NCBI GenBank assembly: GCA_003963005.1
Contig: RXJW01000053.1
Coordinates: 1-37,088, forward strand
DNA length: 37,088 nt
DNA from: Burkholderiales bacterium
Lineage (GTDB): Bacteria > Pseudomonadota > Gammaproteobacteria > Burkholderiales > Burkholderiaceae_C
Reading direction: 5' to 3'
Shown here: in pieces, positions 7,812 to 15,216 of the stretch
Layout of the letters: each line of letters opens with the position of its first letter
Position numbering within the stretch: the first letter of the stretch is position 1
Translations under genes and position numbers: made by a program
The notes under the pieces: generated by a model
The model's input: the letters and a program-made list of their open reading frames with translations, nothing else
What the model was told of the DNA's origin: nothing
Databases searched by the model: none

Positions 7812-8306
7812 TCATTTCGTGGATTCGCCCAGGCTATCGGTTTTTGTGGATTCAGCGCGAGATATGCAATACTTGCCAATCTTGCTCAAAACCCAGTCCA
7901 CTGCTGCGTACTCCCAACTTGAAGCCGACGACACACACTGCTGCTTGGCTGTCTCGAAGGCGCTTTCGATCGTCTTGATGCGCCGCGACCTTTGGTCTTG
8001 ACATTAATTCAATTCCTTCAACCGCTGCTCGTCGGTCTTCTTTGGCGCAGGCGCCGGAGCTTTTCCGAAGGCCTCAGCCTCCGGCAAACTACCGCCCCCA
8101 CCACTGCTATTGCTGCCGCCACCCGAATACGCCGTGCAATTCGGCCAACAAGCAGACGCGCCATTGCTGGATCCCCCATTGCTCTTGCCGGTCACGGTCA
8201 CCGACGCCAACTGCGAGTTCTGCGCATCAGCCAGGGAAACATAGCCCGGCAACGCCTGCGTGCCCATCAGAGTTCCTGCCGCCAAGGCTTTCACAAAGCG
8301 CTTCAC
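7812..8306 (-). pseudogene. A-family exported protein, copy 3, broken by an in-frame TAA
   Basis: The GTG at 8306, with GGAGGTG five bases upstream, opens 100 codons: signal-like MKRFVKALAAGTLMG, ADAQ, LASVTVTG, a Gly/Ser-rich region with CWPNC, then PEAEAF. They end at TAA (8004-8006). The same frame continues without shift to TGA at 7812. It encodes the expected C-terminal domain, with Cys immediately after the stop and further Cys 22 and 23 residues on, matching intact copy 2 (22 and 24). The fourth Cys is missing because the frame ends early. I read this as a gene inactivated by a nonsense mutation. A truncated 100-residue product remains possible, and a sequencing error cannot be excluded. 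Confidence 0.8.
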
Positions 8307-8315
8307 CGAAGCACC
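8071..8315 (-). repeat. 245-base direct repeat, copy in A3
   Basis: This stretch, which spans the start codon and the first ~80 codons of A copy 3, aligns without gaps to 9752-9996 (constant offset 1681) with about eleven mismatches by eye, roughly 95% identity. Similarity drops sharply on the 3' side of the genes and upstream of the start-codon region. Confidence 0.92.
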
Positions 8316-8470
8316 TCCCTGCTGGAAAAGTGCCCGCAGTGTGCTCAGAAAACCTTGAGCGCTTTACCAGCCCTTAATGAATGAACGGGACTTCCCCGCC
8401 CCAAACCAACCCCCGTGCGTCAAACGGCAAGGCGATGAAGACGGTTTCCAGTATATCCCGGCCGCTAAAT

Positions 8471-9454
8471 TCAGTTAGAGCCATTTATTTGCTTAGCTGC
8501 CAAAGCAGCCAGATTTTCGGCCTGCCGCTTGACCTCATCAGACGGAGACCTAACTTGATCCCGCACACTCGAAACATATGACTCACCAGCCCATGCTGCC
8601 GCAGCATTGCGAATATTTTCCTGGCTTGCGTTCCTACTTGCGTGATGGTACGTTGCGAATTGGTCTGCCAATGCCAAAGCACCTTTAGAAAAATAACTTG
8701 TCTCCTTTGAATCTGCCAAGATGACCAATGCAAGCTGAATTGAGGCGAACGTCGATGGATCAGACCCGAAACTTCCTGCATCCTGACCTGCCACAAGAGC
8801 CATGGAAACAAGATGACCTGCTTGCGCATCACGCAAAAGTGCTTGAGACAACTTGGAATCGACCTTACCCAGAGTCACTAAAGCGGCAGCTGCCCCCACA
8901 ACAGATTTGTCGTAGGCAAGTTGCAAGAGGCGCAATTTAATTTCCTCAGCATCACCTACAACAGTTTGGCACTGGCCGAGAGCGCGCTGATCCTCGCTGT
9001 ATGACTCAACTAGAATTTTTTGAACTGCCGCATCCGGCACTTCAGCCATTCGAGTCTGGAAAATCCTTAAACTGCGTTCGGCGGCTTCGCATCGCGAAAG
9101 CGCAGTGGCAACAGAGAATGCGAGATTGGCGTTACCAGTATCAAGGGCTTCCGATACGTAAGCGCCGAGCCCACGAGGGTATCTTTCCCACCAGCGGGCG
9201 GGTGCAAGTGCCCCACTGACCTTCCCGATTAGATCCGATGGAATGCCATGCGCAGACAGAGGTCCCGTCTCCAGGCTAGTAATTTGCTCACGGACTTCCG
9301 TGGGCCGCACCTTGGAAATCTGATGCTCCGAAAGAACGGGCCTACGCTCATTGGAGTACTGCACACTCAACAATACAACCGTCGAAACAGCCAAAAGTCC
9401 AGTGACCGCATAAATAATGAGTCGCTTTTGCTTGACGATCGCAAGACTATTCAT
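8471..9454 (-). CDS. Membrane-anchored B-family protein, copy 2
   Basis: This 327-residue protein of unknown function has a basic N-terminus, one membrane segment at about residues 12-31 and a predicted periplasmic body. Family landmarks are RYPRGLGAYVSEAL (91-104), LSRCEAAERSLR (Cys122), GQCQTVVGD (Cys162), VVGAAAALV (185-193) and RDAQAGHLVSMALVAG. Its ATG overlaps the stop codon of A copy 2 by four bases (ATGA), strong evidence that A and B are translated together. The A+T content is clearly higher than in the flanking core genes. Roles as immunity protein, chaperone or anchor for its A partner are all possible; none is shown. Confidence 0.85.
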   Translation of the reverse strand: MNSLAIVKQKRLIIYAVTGLLAVSTVVLLSVQYSNERRPVLSEHQISKVRPTEVREQITSLETGPLSAHGIPSDLIGKVSGALAPARWWERYPRGLGAYVSEALDTGNANLAFSVATALSRCEAAERSLRIFQTRMAEVPDAAVQKILVESYSEDQRALGQCQTVVGDAEEIKLRLLQLAYDKSVVGAAAALVTLGKVDSKLSQALLRDAQAGHLVSMALVAGQDAGSFGSDPSTFASIQLALVILADSKETSYFSKGALALADQFATYHHASRNASQENIRNAAAAWAGESYVSSVRDQVRSPSDEVKRQAENLAALAAKQINGSN

Positions 9455-9987
9455 GGTTTATCAGCCTCTACCAAACACTGGGCTCTTTTCAAATTTATGT
9501 CCCATTGTTTGTCGTCTCGATACCTTGCCACCGTTGAAATACAACTTTGTGCAGAAGCCTGTCCAAGCAAGCGATCGACAACCACTCCAATTGGTGTCGT
9601 TGCAGAGTTTGCACAAGCAGTAAATCTGGCGTTGACCTCTGCCGTCAAATTGTCCATATCTTGCTTGTACGTACCTTCGCATCGCCTCTTCTGTTCCTCA
9701 CGCTCCTGTGGAGTTTTCTTTGGGTGCGGCGGAGCAGGCGCCCGACCAAAAGCCTCAGCCTCCGGCACGCTACCGCCCCCACCACTGCTATTGCCGCCGC
9801 CACCCGAATACGCCGTGCAATTCGGCCAACAAGCAGACCCGCCATTGCTGGATCCCCCATTGCTCTTGCCGGTCACGGTCACCGACGCCAACTGCGAGTT
9901 CTGCGCATCAACCACGGAAACATATCCCGGCAACGCCTGCGTGCCCATCAGAGTTCCTGCCGCCAAGACTTTCACATATCGCCTCAC
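9451..9987 (-). CDS. A-family exported four-Cys protein, copy 2
   Basis: This 178-residue protein of unknown function starts with a signal-peptide-like MRRYVKVLAAGTLMGTQALP and a possible cleavage site after VVDAQ. Then come LASVTVTG (TonB-box-like), a Gly/Ser-rich linker with CWPNC (53-57), PEAEAF (75-80), a Pro-rich hinge and a charged C-terminal domain. That domain has Cys103, Cys125, Cys149 and Cys171, spaced 22-24-22. I chose the GTG at 9987 over an ATG at 10014 because it aligns with the start of copy 3 and has AAGGTG upstream. The N-terminal half is almost identical in DNA to copy 3, while the C-terminal half is very different. It overlaps the B2 start by four bases. Confidence 0.82.
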   Translation of the reverse strand: MRRYVKVLAAGTLMGTQALPGYVSVVDAQNSQLASVTVTGKSNGGSSNGGSACWPNCTAYSGGGGNSSGGGGSVPEAEAFGRAPAPPHPKKTPQEREEQKRRCEGTYKQDMDNLTAEVNARFTACANSATTPIGVVVDRLLGQASAQSCISTVARYRDDKQWDINLKRAQCLVEADKP

Positions 9988-9996
9988 CGAAGCACC
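9752..9996 (-). repeat. 245-base direct repeat, copy in A2
   Basis: This is the partner of the repeat at 8071-8315. Identity includes third codon positions, so the match reflects recent duplication or gene conversion rather than protein-level constraint alone. Confidence 0.92.
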
Positions 9997-10076
9997 TTGA
10001 ATTGAAACGAACACGTCTCAATCGCGCTTGAACCCATCCAAACATTGCCATCAGTCACCTCGTGGCGACCGAAGCG

Positions 10077-11132
10077 TCACTGGCGACCGGCAGCCCTTCG
10101 TCGGGCATCCTGACGATCCCGCTCCAACTGCTCAGCTTGACGAAAGAGCTGCTCTGTCAGCTTGGCGACCCGAGCTTGTGCGTCGGGATCAGTTGGCATG
10201 ATTAAATCTGGCGGCAAAGTGAAGGTTCCAGAACGTTTGAAAACATCCATCCTCGGCTCCGCAGGAGCACCCGGAGTCCGCGAAACAGTGCCGTTCCAGT
10301 AGTGATCGGCAACAGCGCCAAACATGATATCGATGCCGCTGCCATCAATGCCGCTGCCATCAGAAATAGCTTTCACAAATGCCCCACGGAGCGCGAGCGC
10401 CATTTCAACCCGTTCAGCATCGGAGACAGGAATCCGTTGACCCAAGATTGAAGCTGTCAAAGATACCAAATCACCACCTCGAGCGTCCTTCGCGGTCCTA
10501 ATAAAAAGTTCGCTTTCCGGTCTATCAGACTTAAGACGCGCAAGATAGGGTGCGGCGCCGGGGATTCCCGCCGTATAGGCTAGCTCAGCCAACTGCAATG
10601 CATGCGCCTTTGGGTCTGCGGTCAAGGTCTGACATTCAGACCAAGATCGAGTCAATTGACGTGATTGCTCCTGAATGCGGAGGTTGGTAACGCCCGAGAT
10701 ACTGCTCGGGTTGGCTCTTTCCAGATCGATCGCGCGTTGTTTGGCATCCAGATCAATACACTCCACGAGTGCTCGGACCAATTGAAGTGCCGTAGAAGTA
10801 TCTGACCGGGCAAGCGCGTCCTGAATAGTGTCCGACAGAGGGCGGGGACCCGGACTGAGCGTGTAGGGCTGCCTCACTTCGCTTGCTGAGGACTCGCGAG
10901 CGGGCGTCGAAGCTGGAGCCATTGTCGTGGCAATATCTGCGCCCACGTTAGGTTGAGCAACCCCTAAGGTAGTATCTTTCGACAGAGCGCCACCCTCAGT
11001 AGCGACTGCTGAAATCCGGGCATCACCCTTTTGCCAAAAGGCAAAAATCAAGCCTGCAGCTCCTGCGATTATAACAACTACGGCCACAAAAAAAGTAGAA
11101 GCGCGCACTTTCATCGCTACTACGGTCTGCAT
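10077..11132 (-). CDS. Membrane-anchored B-family protein, copy 1
   Basis: At 351 residues this is the longest B paralogue. It has one strongly hydrophobic segment (about 12-32), a Thr/Ala/Ser-rich spacer, then ALVECIDLDAKQRAIDL (Cys125), SECQTL (Cys167), IPGAAPYL (190-197) and KDARGGDLVSLTASILG. It ends in an extra Arg/Gln/Glu-rich tail predicted to be helical. It starts inside the last codons of A copy 1 (13-base overlap); an ATG at 11114, just after that stop, is an alternative start. Bases 10333-10362 are a perfect 15-base tandem duplication encoding DGSGI twice. Function unknown. Confidence 0.82.
   Translation of the reverse strand: MQTVVAMKVRASTFFVAVVVIIAGAAGLIFAFWQKGDARISAVATEGGALSKDTTLGVAQPNVGADIATTMAPASTPARESSASEVRQPYTLSPGPRPLSDTIQDALARSDTSTALQLVRALVECIDLDAKQRAIDLERANPSSISGVTNLRIQEQSRQLTRSWSECQTLTADPKAHALQLAELAYTAGIPGAAPYLARLKSDRPESELFIRTAKDARGGDLVSLTASILGQRIPVSDAERVEMALALRGAFVKAISDGSGIDGSGIDIMFGAVADHYWNGTVSRTPGAPAEPRMDVFKRSGTFTLPPDLIMPTDPDAQARVAKLTEQLFRQAEQLERDRQDARRRAAGRQ
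10333..10362 (-). repeat. Tandem 15-base repeat, two perfect copies
   Basis: Bases 10333-10347 and 10348-10362 are identical and in frame, giving DGSGI-DGSGI inside B copy 1. No other B paralogue shows this duplication, so it is probably a recent replication slip. Confidence 0.9.
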
Positions 11133-11659
11133 GCTGAGTCATTTTCGCCAACCCTTGACAGGTTGGCTTTATGCGCTGCCGTCTCACGTGTCTCGCAATT
11201 CTTGTACATATCTGAGTTAAGAATCCACGCAGGCGCCGTGGCACCAATATTCAAAATCGTTATTCCGAACGATGAATTTGCCTTCGCCACACAATTATTC
11301 AGAGCTGACTGATATCGAGTTTCTTCAATTTTCGTGTCGCGCGCCTTTGCCTCTTCGCACCGCCGCTCCTTATCCCTTCTCAGGTTGTCGGCAATTTCTT
11401 GGGGTGATTTCGCCGGCGGTGGCGCTGGCGTACGGCTAGACGCCTCAGCCTCCGGAGGGCCGCCACTCAGGCTCCCGCCGCCGCTGTACGACGAAGCATA
11501 GAAACCCAACCCACTGCCGTTGTAGCCACCGGAAGATGACCCGGTAACTGAGACCGGCGGCAGCGACGCGTTCTGCGCGCCGGCAACTGAGACATAACCC
11601 GGCAAAGCTTGCGTCCCAAGCAAAGTGCCCGTAGCGATAAGTTTGACGTGCCGCTTCAT
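11120..11659 (-). CDS. A-family exported four-Cys protein, copy 1
   Basis: This 179-residue first gene of the island has the A-family plan: MKRHVKLIATGTLLGTQALP signal-like start, VAGAQ cleavage candidate, LPPVSVTG, a Gly/Ser/Tyr linker, PPEAEAS, a Pro-rich hinge and a charged helical domain. Its Cys101, Cys123, Cys155 and Cys177 are spaced 22-32-22, keeping the outer spacings of copy 2. It lacks the CWPNC motif of copies 2 and 3, and its linker DNA is much more diverged. AAGGGAG lies nine bases before the ATG. The operon promoter is presumably in 11660-11787, but I could not pick convincing boxes. Function unknown. Confidence 0.82.
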   Translation of the reverse strand: MKRHVKLIATGTLLGTQALPGYVSVAGAQNASLPPVSVTGSSSGGYNGSGLGFYASSYSGGGSLSGGPPEAEASSRTPAPPPAKSPQEIADNLRRDKERRCEEAKARDTKIEETRYQSALNNCVAKANSSFGITILNIGATAPAWILNSDMYKNCETRETAAHKANLSRVGENDSACRP

Positions 11660-11787
11660 TCCCTTGAACTCCCTTGCAGGCCGAAAAGTGCTCGAAGTTT
11701 GGTTAACAAACTGGAAACACTTAACTGCCCCTCAGGTCATGGGATAGCAGACACCAGAGTCCGCATTGCCGTCAGGCCACTACGGGC

Positions 11788-14187
11788 CTACTTGGCCGCC
11801 AGCCGCTGCCAGGTGTCGATCACCGTGTCGGGGTTCAGTGAGATCGACACGATCCCCTCCTCGGCCAGCCAGTCGGCGAAGTCGGGGTGGTCGCTGGGGC
11901 CCTGGCCGCAGATGCCGATGTACTTGCCGGTCGCGCGGCAGGCACGGATGGCGCGGGAGATCATGGCCTTGACGGCGGGGTCGCGCTCGTCGAAGTCGCC
12001 GGCGAGCTGCTCCAGGCCCGAGTCACGGTCCAGGCCCAGGGTCAGCTGGGTCAGGTCGTTGGAGCCGATGGACATGCCGTCGAAGTGCTCCAGGAACTGC
12101 TCGGCCAGGATGGCGTTGCTGGGCACCTCGCACATCATGATCAGGCGCAGGCCGTCGTGGCCGCGCTTGAGGCCCTTCTCGGCCAGCATCGCGACGACCT
12201 TCTCCGCCTGCTTCACGGTGCGCACAAAGGGCACCATGATCTCGACGTTGCTCAGGCCCATGTCCTTGCGCACGCGCTTGAGTGCCTCGCACTCCATCGC
12301 GAAGGCGTCCTGGAACTCGCCGCTGATGTAGCGCGACGCGCCGCGGAAGCCGAGCATCGGGTTCTCTTCGTCCGGCTCGTAACGGGTGCCGCCGATGAGC
12401 TTGCGGTACTCGTTGGACTTGAAGTCCGACAGGCGCACGATGACCGGGCGCGGGAAGAAGGCCGCGGCGATGGTGGCGATGCCCTCGGCCAGCTTGTCCA
12501 CGTAGAACGCCCGCGGCGAGGCGTGGCCGCGGGCGACCGACTCGACGGCCTTCTTCAGGTCGGCATCGATGTTCGGATAGTCCAGGATGGCCTTGGGGTG
12601 AACGCCGATGTTGTTGTTGATGATGAACTCGAGCCGCGCCAGGCCCACGCCGCCGGAGGGCATCTGCGCGAAGTTGAAGGCCAGCTGCGGGTTGCCGACG
12701 TTCATCATGATCTTGATCGGGCAGTAGGGCAGCTCGCCACGGTGCACCTCGCTGACCTCGGTCTCCAGCAGGCCGTCGTAGATGTAGCCGGTGTCGCCCT
12801 CCGAGCAGGCGACGGTGACGAGCTGGCCGTCCTTCAGCGTCTCGGTGGCGTCCCCGCAGCCGACGACCGCCGGGATGCCGAGTTCACGCGCGATGATGGC
12901 CGCGTGGCAGGTGCGGCCGCCGCGGTTGGTGACGATGGCGCTGGCGCGCTTCATGACCGGCTCCCAGTTGGGGTCGGTCATGTCGGTGACGAGCACGTCG
13001 CCCGGCTGCACGCGCTCCATCTCGGCCACGCTGTCCACGAGGCGCACGGGCCCGGTGCCGATCTTCTGGCCGATGGCGCGGCCTTCGGCGAGCACGGCGC
13101 TGTGGGCCTTGAGCTTGTAGTGGTGCTCGACCTGGCCGCCCGCCTGGCTCTTCACGGTTTCGGGGCGGGCCTGCAGGATGTAGAGCTTGCCGTCGACGCC
13201 GTCGCGGCCCCACTCGATGTCCATCGCACGGCCGTAGTGCTGCTCGATGATGAGCGCGTACTTGGCCAGTTCGGTCACTTCGGCGTCGTTCAGCGAGTAG
13301 CGGTTGCGCGCCTCGGGCGCGGTGTCCACGGTCTTGACGAGCTTCTTCGTCGCGGCCTTTTCCTCGGGCGTGGCGAACTCCATGCGGATCAGCTTGGAGC
13401 CGAGGTTGCGGCGGATGATGGCCAGCTTGCCTGCCTTGAGCGCGGGCTTGTGGACATAGAACTCGTCCGGGTTCACGGCGCCCTGCACCACGGTCTCGCC
13501 CAGGCCGTAGCTGGAGGTGATGAACACCACGTCCTGGAAGCCGCTTTCGGTGTCGATCGTGAACATCACGCCGGCCGAGCCCAGGTCGCTGCGCACCATG
13601 CGCTGCACGCCGGCGGAGAGCGCCACGTCGCCGTGGGCGAAGCCCTTGTGCACGCGGTAGCTGATGGCGCGGTCGTTGTAGAGCGAGGCGAACACCTCGC
13701 GCATCTTGTGCAGCACTTCGTCGATGCCGTGCACGTTCAGGAAGGTCTCCTGCTGGCCGGCAAACGACGCGTCGGGCAGGTCCTCGGCCGTGGCGGACGA
13801 GCGCACGGCGAAGGTGGCGTCGGGGTTGTCAGCGGTCAGGCGCTCGTAGGCCGCACGCACTTGCGCTTCCAGGTCAGCCGGGAAGGGCTGGGCCTCGATC
13901 CAGCCGCGGATCTCGGCACCGGCCTCGGCCAGCGCGCGGACGTCGTCGGTGTTGAGCGTGGACAGGCGCGCCGCGATGCGGGCGTCCAGGCCTTCGTGCT
14001 TCAGAAACTGTCGGAACGCGTACGCCGTGGTCGCAAAACCACCGGGCACGCGGACGCCGGCGTCCGAGAGCTGGGAGATCATTTCGCCGAGGCTGGCGTT
14101 CTTGCCACCGACCGCCTCGACGTCGGTCATCCTCAGGTTCTCAAACGGAACGACCAGGGCGGTCGCCTCAAAGCGTGCAGCAGACAT
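11788..14187 (-). CDS. ppsA: Phosphoenolpyruvate synthase
   Basis: PEP synthase (pyruvate, water dikinase) makes PEP from pyruvate and ATP, releasing AMP and phosphate, for gluconeogenesis in the cytoplasm. The 799-residue length is normal. The N-terminal ATP-binding domain starts with [14 protein letters not shown] and contains [29 protein letters not shown] sequence. The phosphohistidine domain has GGRTCHAAI with His428. The C-terminal PEP/pyruvate barrel ends near [14 protein letters not shown], including the conserved catalytic Cys region. It is divergent from ppsR, its usual regulator, across 207 bases with a perfect palindrome. Translation probably starts at the ATG at 14187. Confidence 0.97.
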   Translation of the reverse strand: MSAARFEATALVVPFENLRMTDVEAVGGKNASLGEMISQLSDAGVRVPGGFATTAYAFRQFLKHEGLDARIAARLSTLNTDDVRALAEAGAEIRGWIEAQPFPADLEAQVRAAYERLTADNPDATFAVRSSATAEDLPDASFAGQQETFLNVHGIDEVLHKMREVFASLYNDRAISYRVHKGFAHGDVALSAGVQRMVRSDLGSAGVMFTIDTESGFQDVVFITSSYGLGETVVQGAVNPDEFYVHKPALKAGKLAIIRRNLGSKLIRMEFATPEEKAATKKLVKTVDTAPEARNRYSLNDAEVTELAKYALIIEQHYGRAMDIEWGRDGVDGKLYILQARPETVKSQAGGQVEHHYKLKAHSAVLAEGRAIGQKIGTGPVRLVDSVAEMERVQPGDVLVTDMTDPNWEPVMKRASAIVTNRGGRTCHAAIIARELGIPAVVGCGDATETLKDGQLVTVACSEGDTGYIYDGLLETEVSEVHRGELPYCPIKIMMNVGNPQLAFNFAQMPSGGVGLARLEFIINNNIGVHPKAILDYPNIDADLKKAVESVARGHASPRAFYVDKLAEGIATIAAAFFPRPVIVRLSDFKSNEYRKLIGGTRYEPDEENPMLGFRGASRYISGEFQDAFAMECEALKRVRKDMGLSNVEIMVPFVRTVKQAEKVVAMLAEKGLKRGHDGLRLIMMCEVPSNAILAEQFLEHFDGMSIGSNDLTQLTLGLDRDSGLEQLAGDFDERDPAVKAMISRAIRACRATGKYIGICGQGPSDHPDFADWLAEEGIVSISLNPDTVIDTWQRLAAK

Positions 14188-14238
14188 GGGAAAACTCCGG
14201 GAGGTTGAAAACTCGGGGCTGTGTCCGCTGCACCCAGG

Positions 14239-14257
14239 AACGGCCGGTTACCGGCCG
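14239..14257. promoter_or_regulatory. Perfect 9-1-9 palindrome between ppsA and ppsR
   Basis: ACGGCCGGT and ACCGGCCGT flank one T, 52 bases before ppsA and 138 before ppsR. Since both genes run away from it, it is not their terminator. It could be an operator for a dimeric regulator or a hairpin in the ppsA leader. No known binding-site family was recognised. Confidence 0.5.
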
Positions 14258-14394
14258 TGTACACACCGTGAGGGTGTTCTTGGAATGAGGTGGGGGTGCG
14301 CATGGTGGGGCAAAGCAATTGCCGCGGATTCTAGAGGTGGGCGCTCCTATGATGGGGTTTCTTCGCACCCCCTCGATCTCGCCGGAAGCGCGCC

Positions 14395-15216
14395 ATGACC
14401 GACCGAACCGTGTATTTCGTCTCAGACGGCACCGGCATCACCGCCGAAACCTTCGGTAACTCCATCCTGGCGCAGTTCGAGATCAAGCCCCGCCACGTGC
14501 GCCGGCCCTTCATCGACACCGCCGAGAAGGCGCATGCCGTCGTTCAGGAGATCAACGAGCTGGCCTTGCGCGAGGGCAGGACGCCGATCGTTTTTGCCAC
14601 GCTCGTCAACCGCGACGTGCTCAAGGTCGTGCGCGAGCACTGCCAGGGCCGGGTGATGGACATGTTCGGCACCTTCATCGAGCCGCTGGAAGACGAGTTC
14701 GGCATCAAGAGCAACCACCGGGTCGGTCGCTTCTCCAACGTGGCCCAGAGCCAGGAGTACCACGACCGGATCGAGGCCATCAACTTCTCGCTGGCGCATG
14801 ACGACGGCCAGTCGGCCAAGAACCTGGACCGGGCCGACGTCATCCTTGTGGGCGTGAGCCGCTGCGGCAAGACGCCGACCTCGCTCTACCTCGCGATGCA
14901 GCACGGCATCAAGGCCGCCAACTACCCGCTGATCCCGGAAGACTTCGAGCGCCGCAAGCTGCCCGCGCCGCTGCTGCCGCACAAGCGCAAGTGCTTCGGC
15001 CTGACCATCGACCCGGAGCGCCTGGCCTCCATCCGCAACGAGCGCCGGCCGGGCAGCAAGTACGCCGACGTGCTGAACTGCCGCTACGAGGTCAACGAGG
15101 CCGAATCGATGATGAAGCGCGAGGGCATCTCGTGGCTGTCGTCCACGCACAAGAGCATCGAAGAGATCGCCACGACCATCCTGCGTGACATCCGTCCGGA
15201 CCGCTTGATCTACTGA
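14395..15216 (+). CDS. ppsR: PEP synthase regulatory protein (pyruvate, water dikinase kinase/phosphorylase, DUF299)
   Basis: This bifunctional enzyme inactivates PEP synthase by ADP-dependent threonine phosphorylation near the catalytic His and reactivates it by phosphorolysis. The 273-residue product starts MTDRTVYFVSDGTGITAE, the family's signature opening. It carries the nucleotide-binding loop GVSRCGKTPTS (from residue 153), then YPLIPEDFERRKLP and a C-terminal ISWLSSTHKSIEEIATTIL. Divergence from ppsA supports the pairing. Its stop codon overlaps the convergent glgA stop by seven bases. Confidence 0.96.
   Translation: MTDRTVYFVSDGTGITAETFGNSILAQFEIKPRHVRRPFIDTAEKAHAVVQEINELALREGRTPIVFATLVNRDVLKVVREHCQGRVMDMFGTFIEPLEDEFGIKSNHRVGRFSNVAQSQEYHDRIEAINFSLAHDDGQSAKNLDRADVILVGVSRCGKTPTSLYLAMQHGIKAANYPLIPEDFERRKLPAPLLPHKRKCFGLTIDPERLASIRNERRPGSKYADVLNCRYEVNEAESMMKREGISWLSSTHKSIEEIATTILRDIRPDRLIY

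Noticed and set aside
8004..8006. Stop codon in A3 as a recoding site
   Set aside because: TAA is not used for selenocysteine or pyrrolysine, no recoding hairpin was seen and the reading frame also ends before the last conserved Cys; a pseudogene is simpler.
8071..9996. Possible CRISPR or phase-variation repeat array in the A genes
   Set aside because: There are only two long copies inside coding sequence, without short regularly spaced units or homopolymer tracts at the starts.
11774..11789. AGGCC/GGCCT inverted repeat at the ppsA stop as a terminator
   Set aside because: Only a 5-base stem, overlapping the stop codon and without a following T-tract.
11887..14208. Plus-strand open frame of about 770 codons opposite ppsA
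   Set aside because: Shadow of a GC-rich gene on the other strand; composition is His/Leu/Gly/Val-biased and no motif is recognisable.
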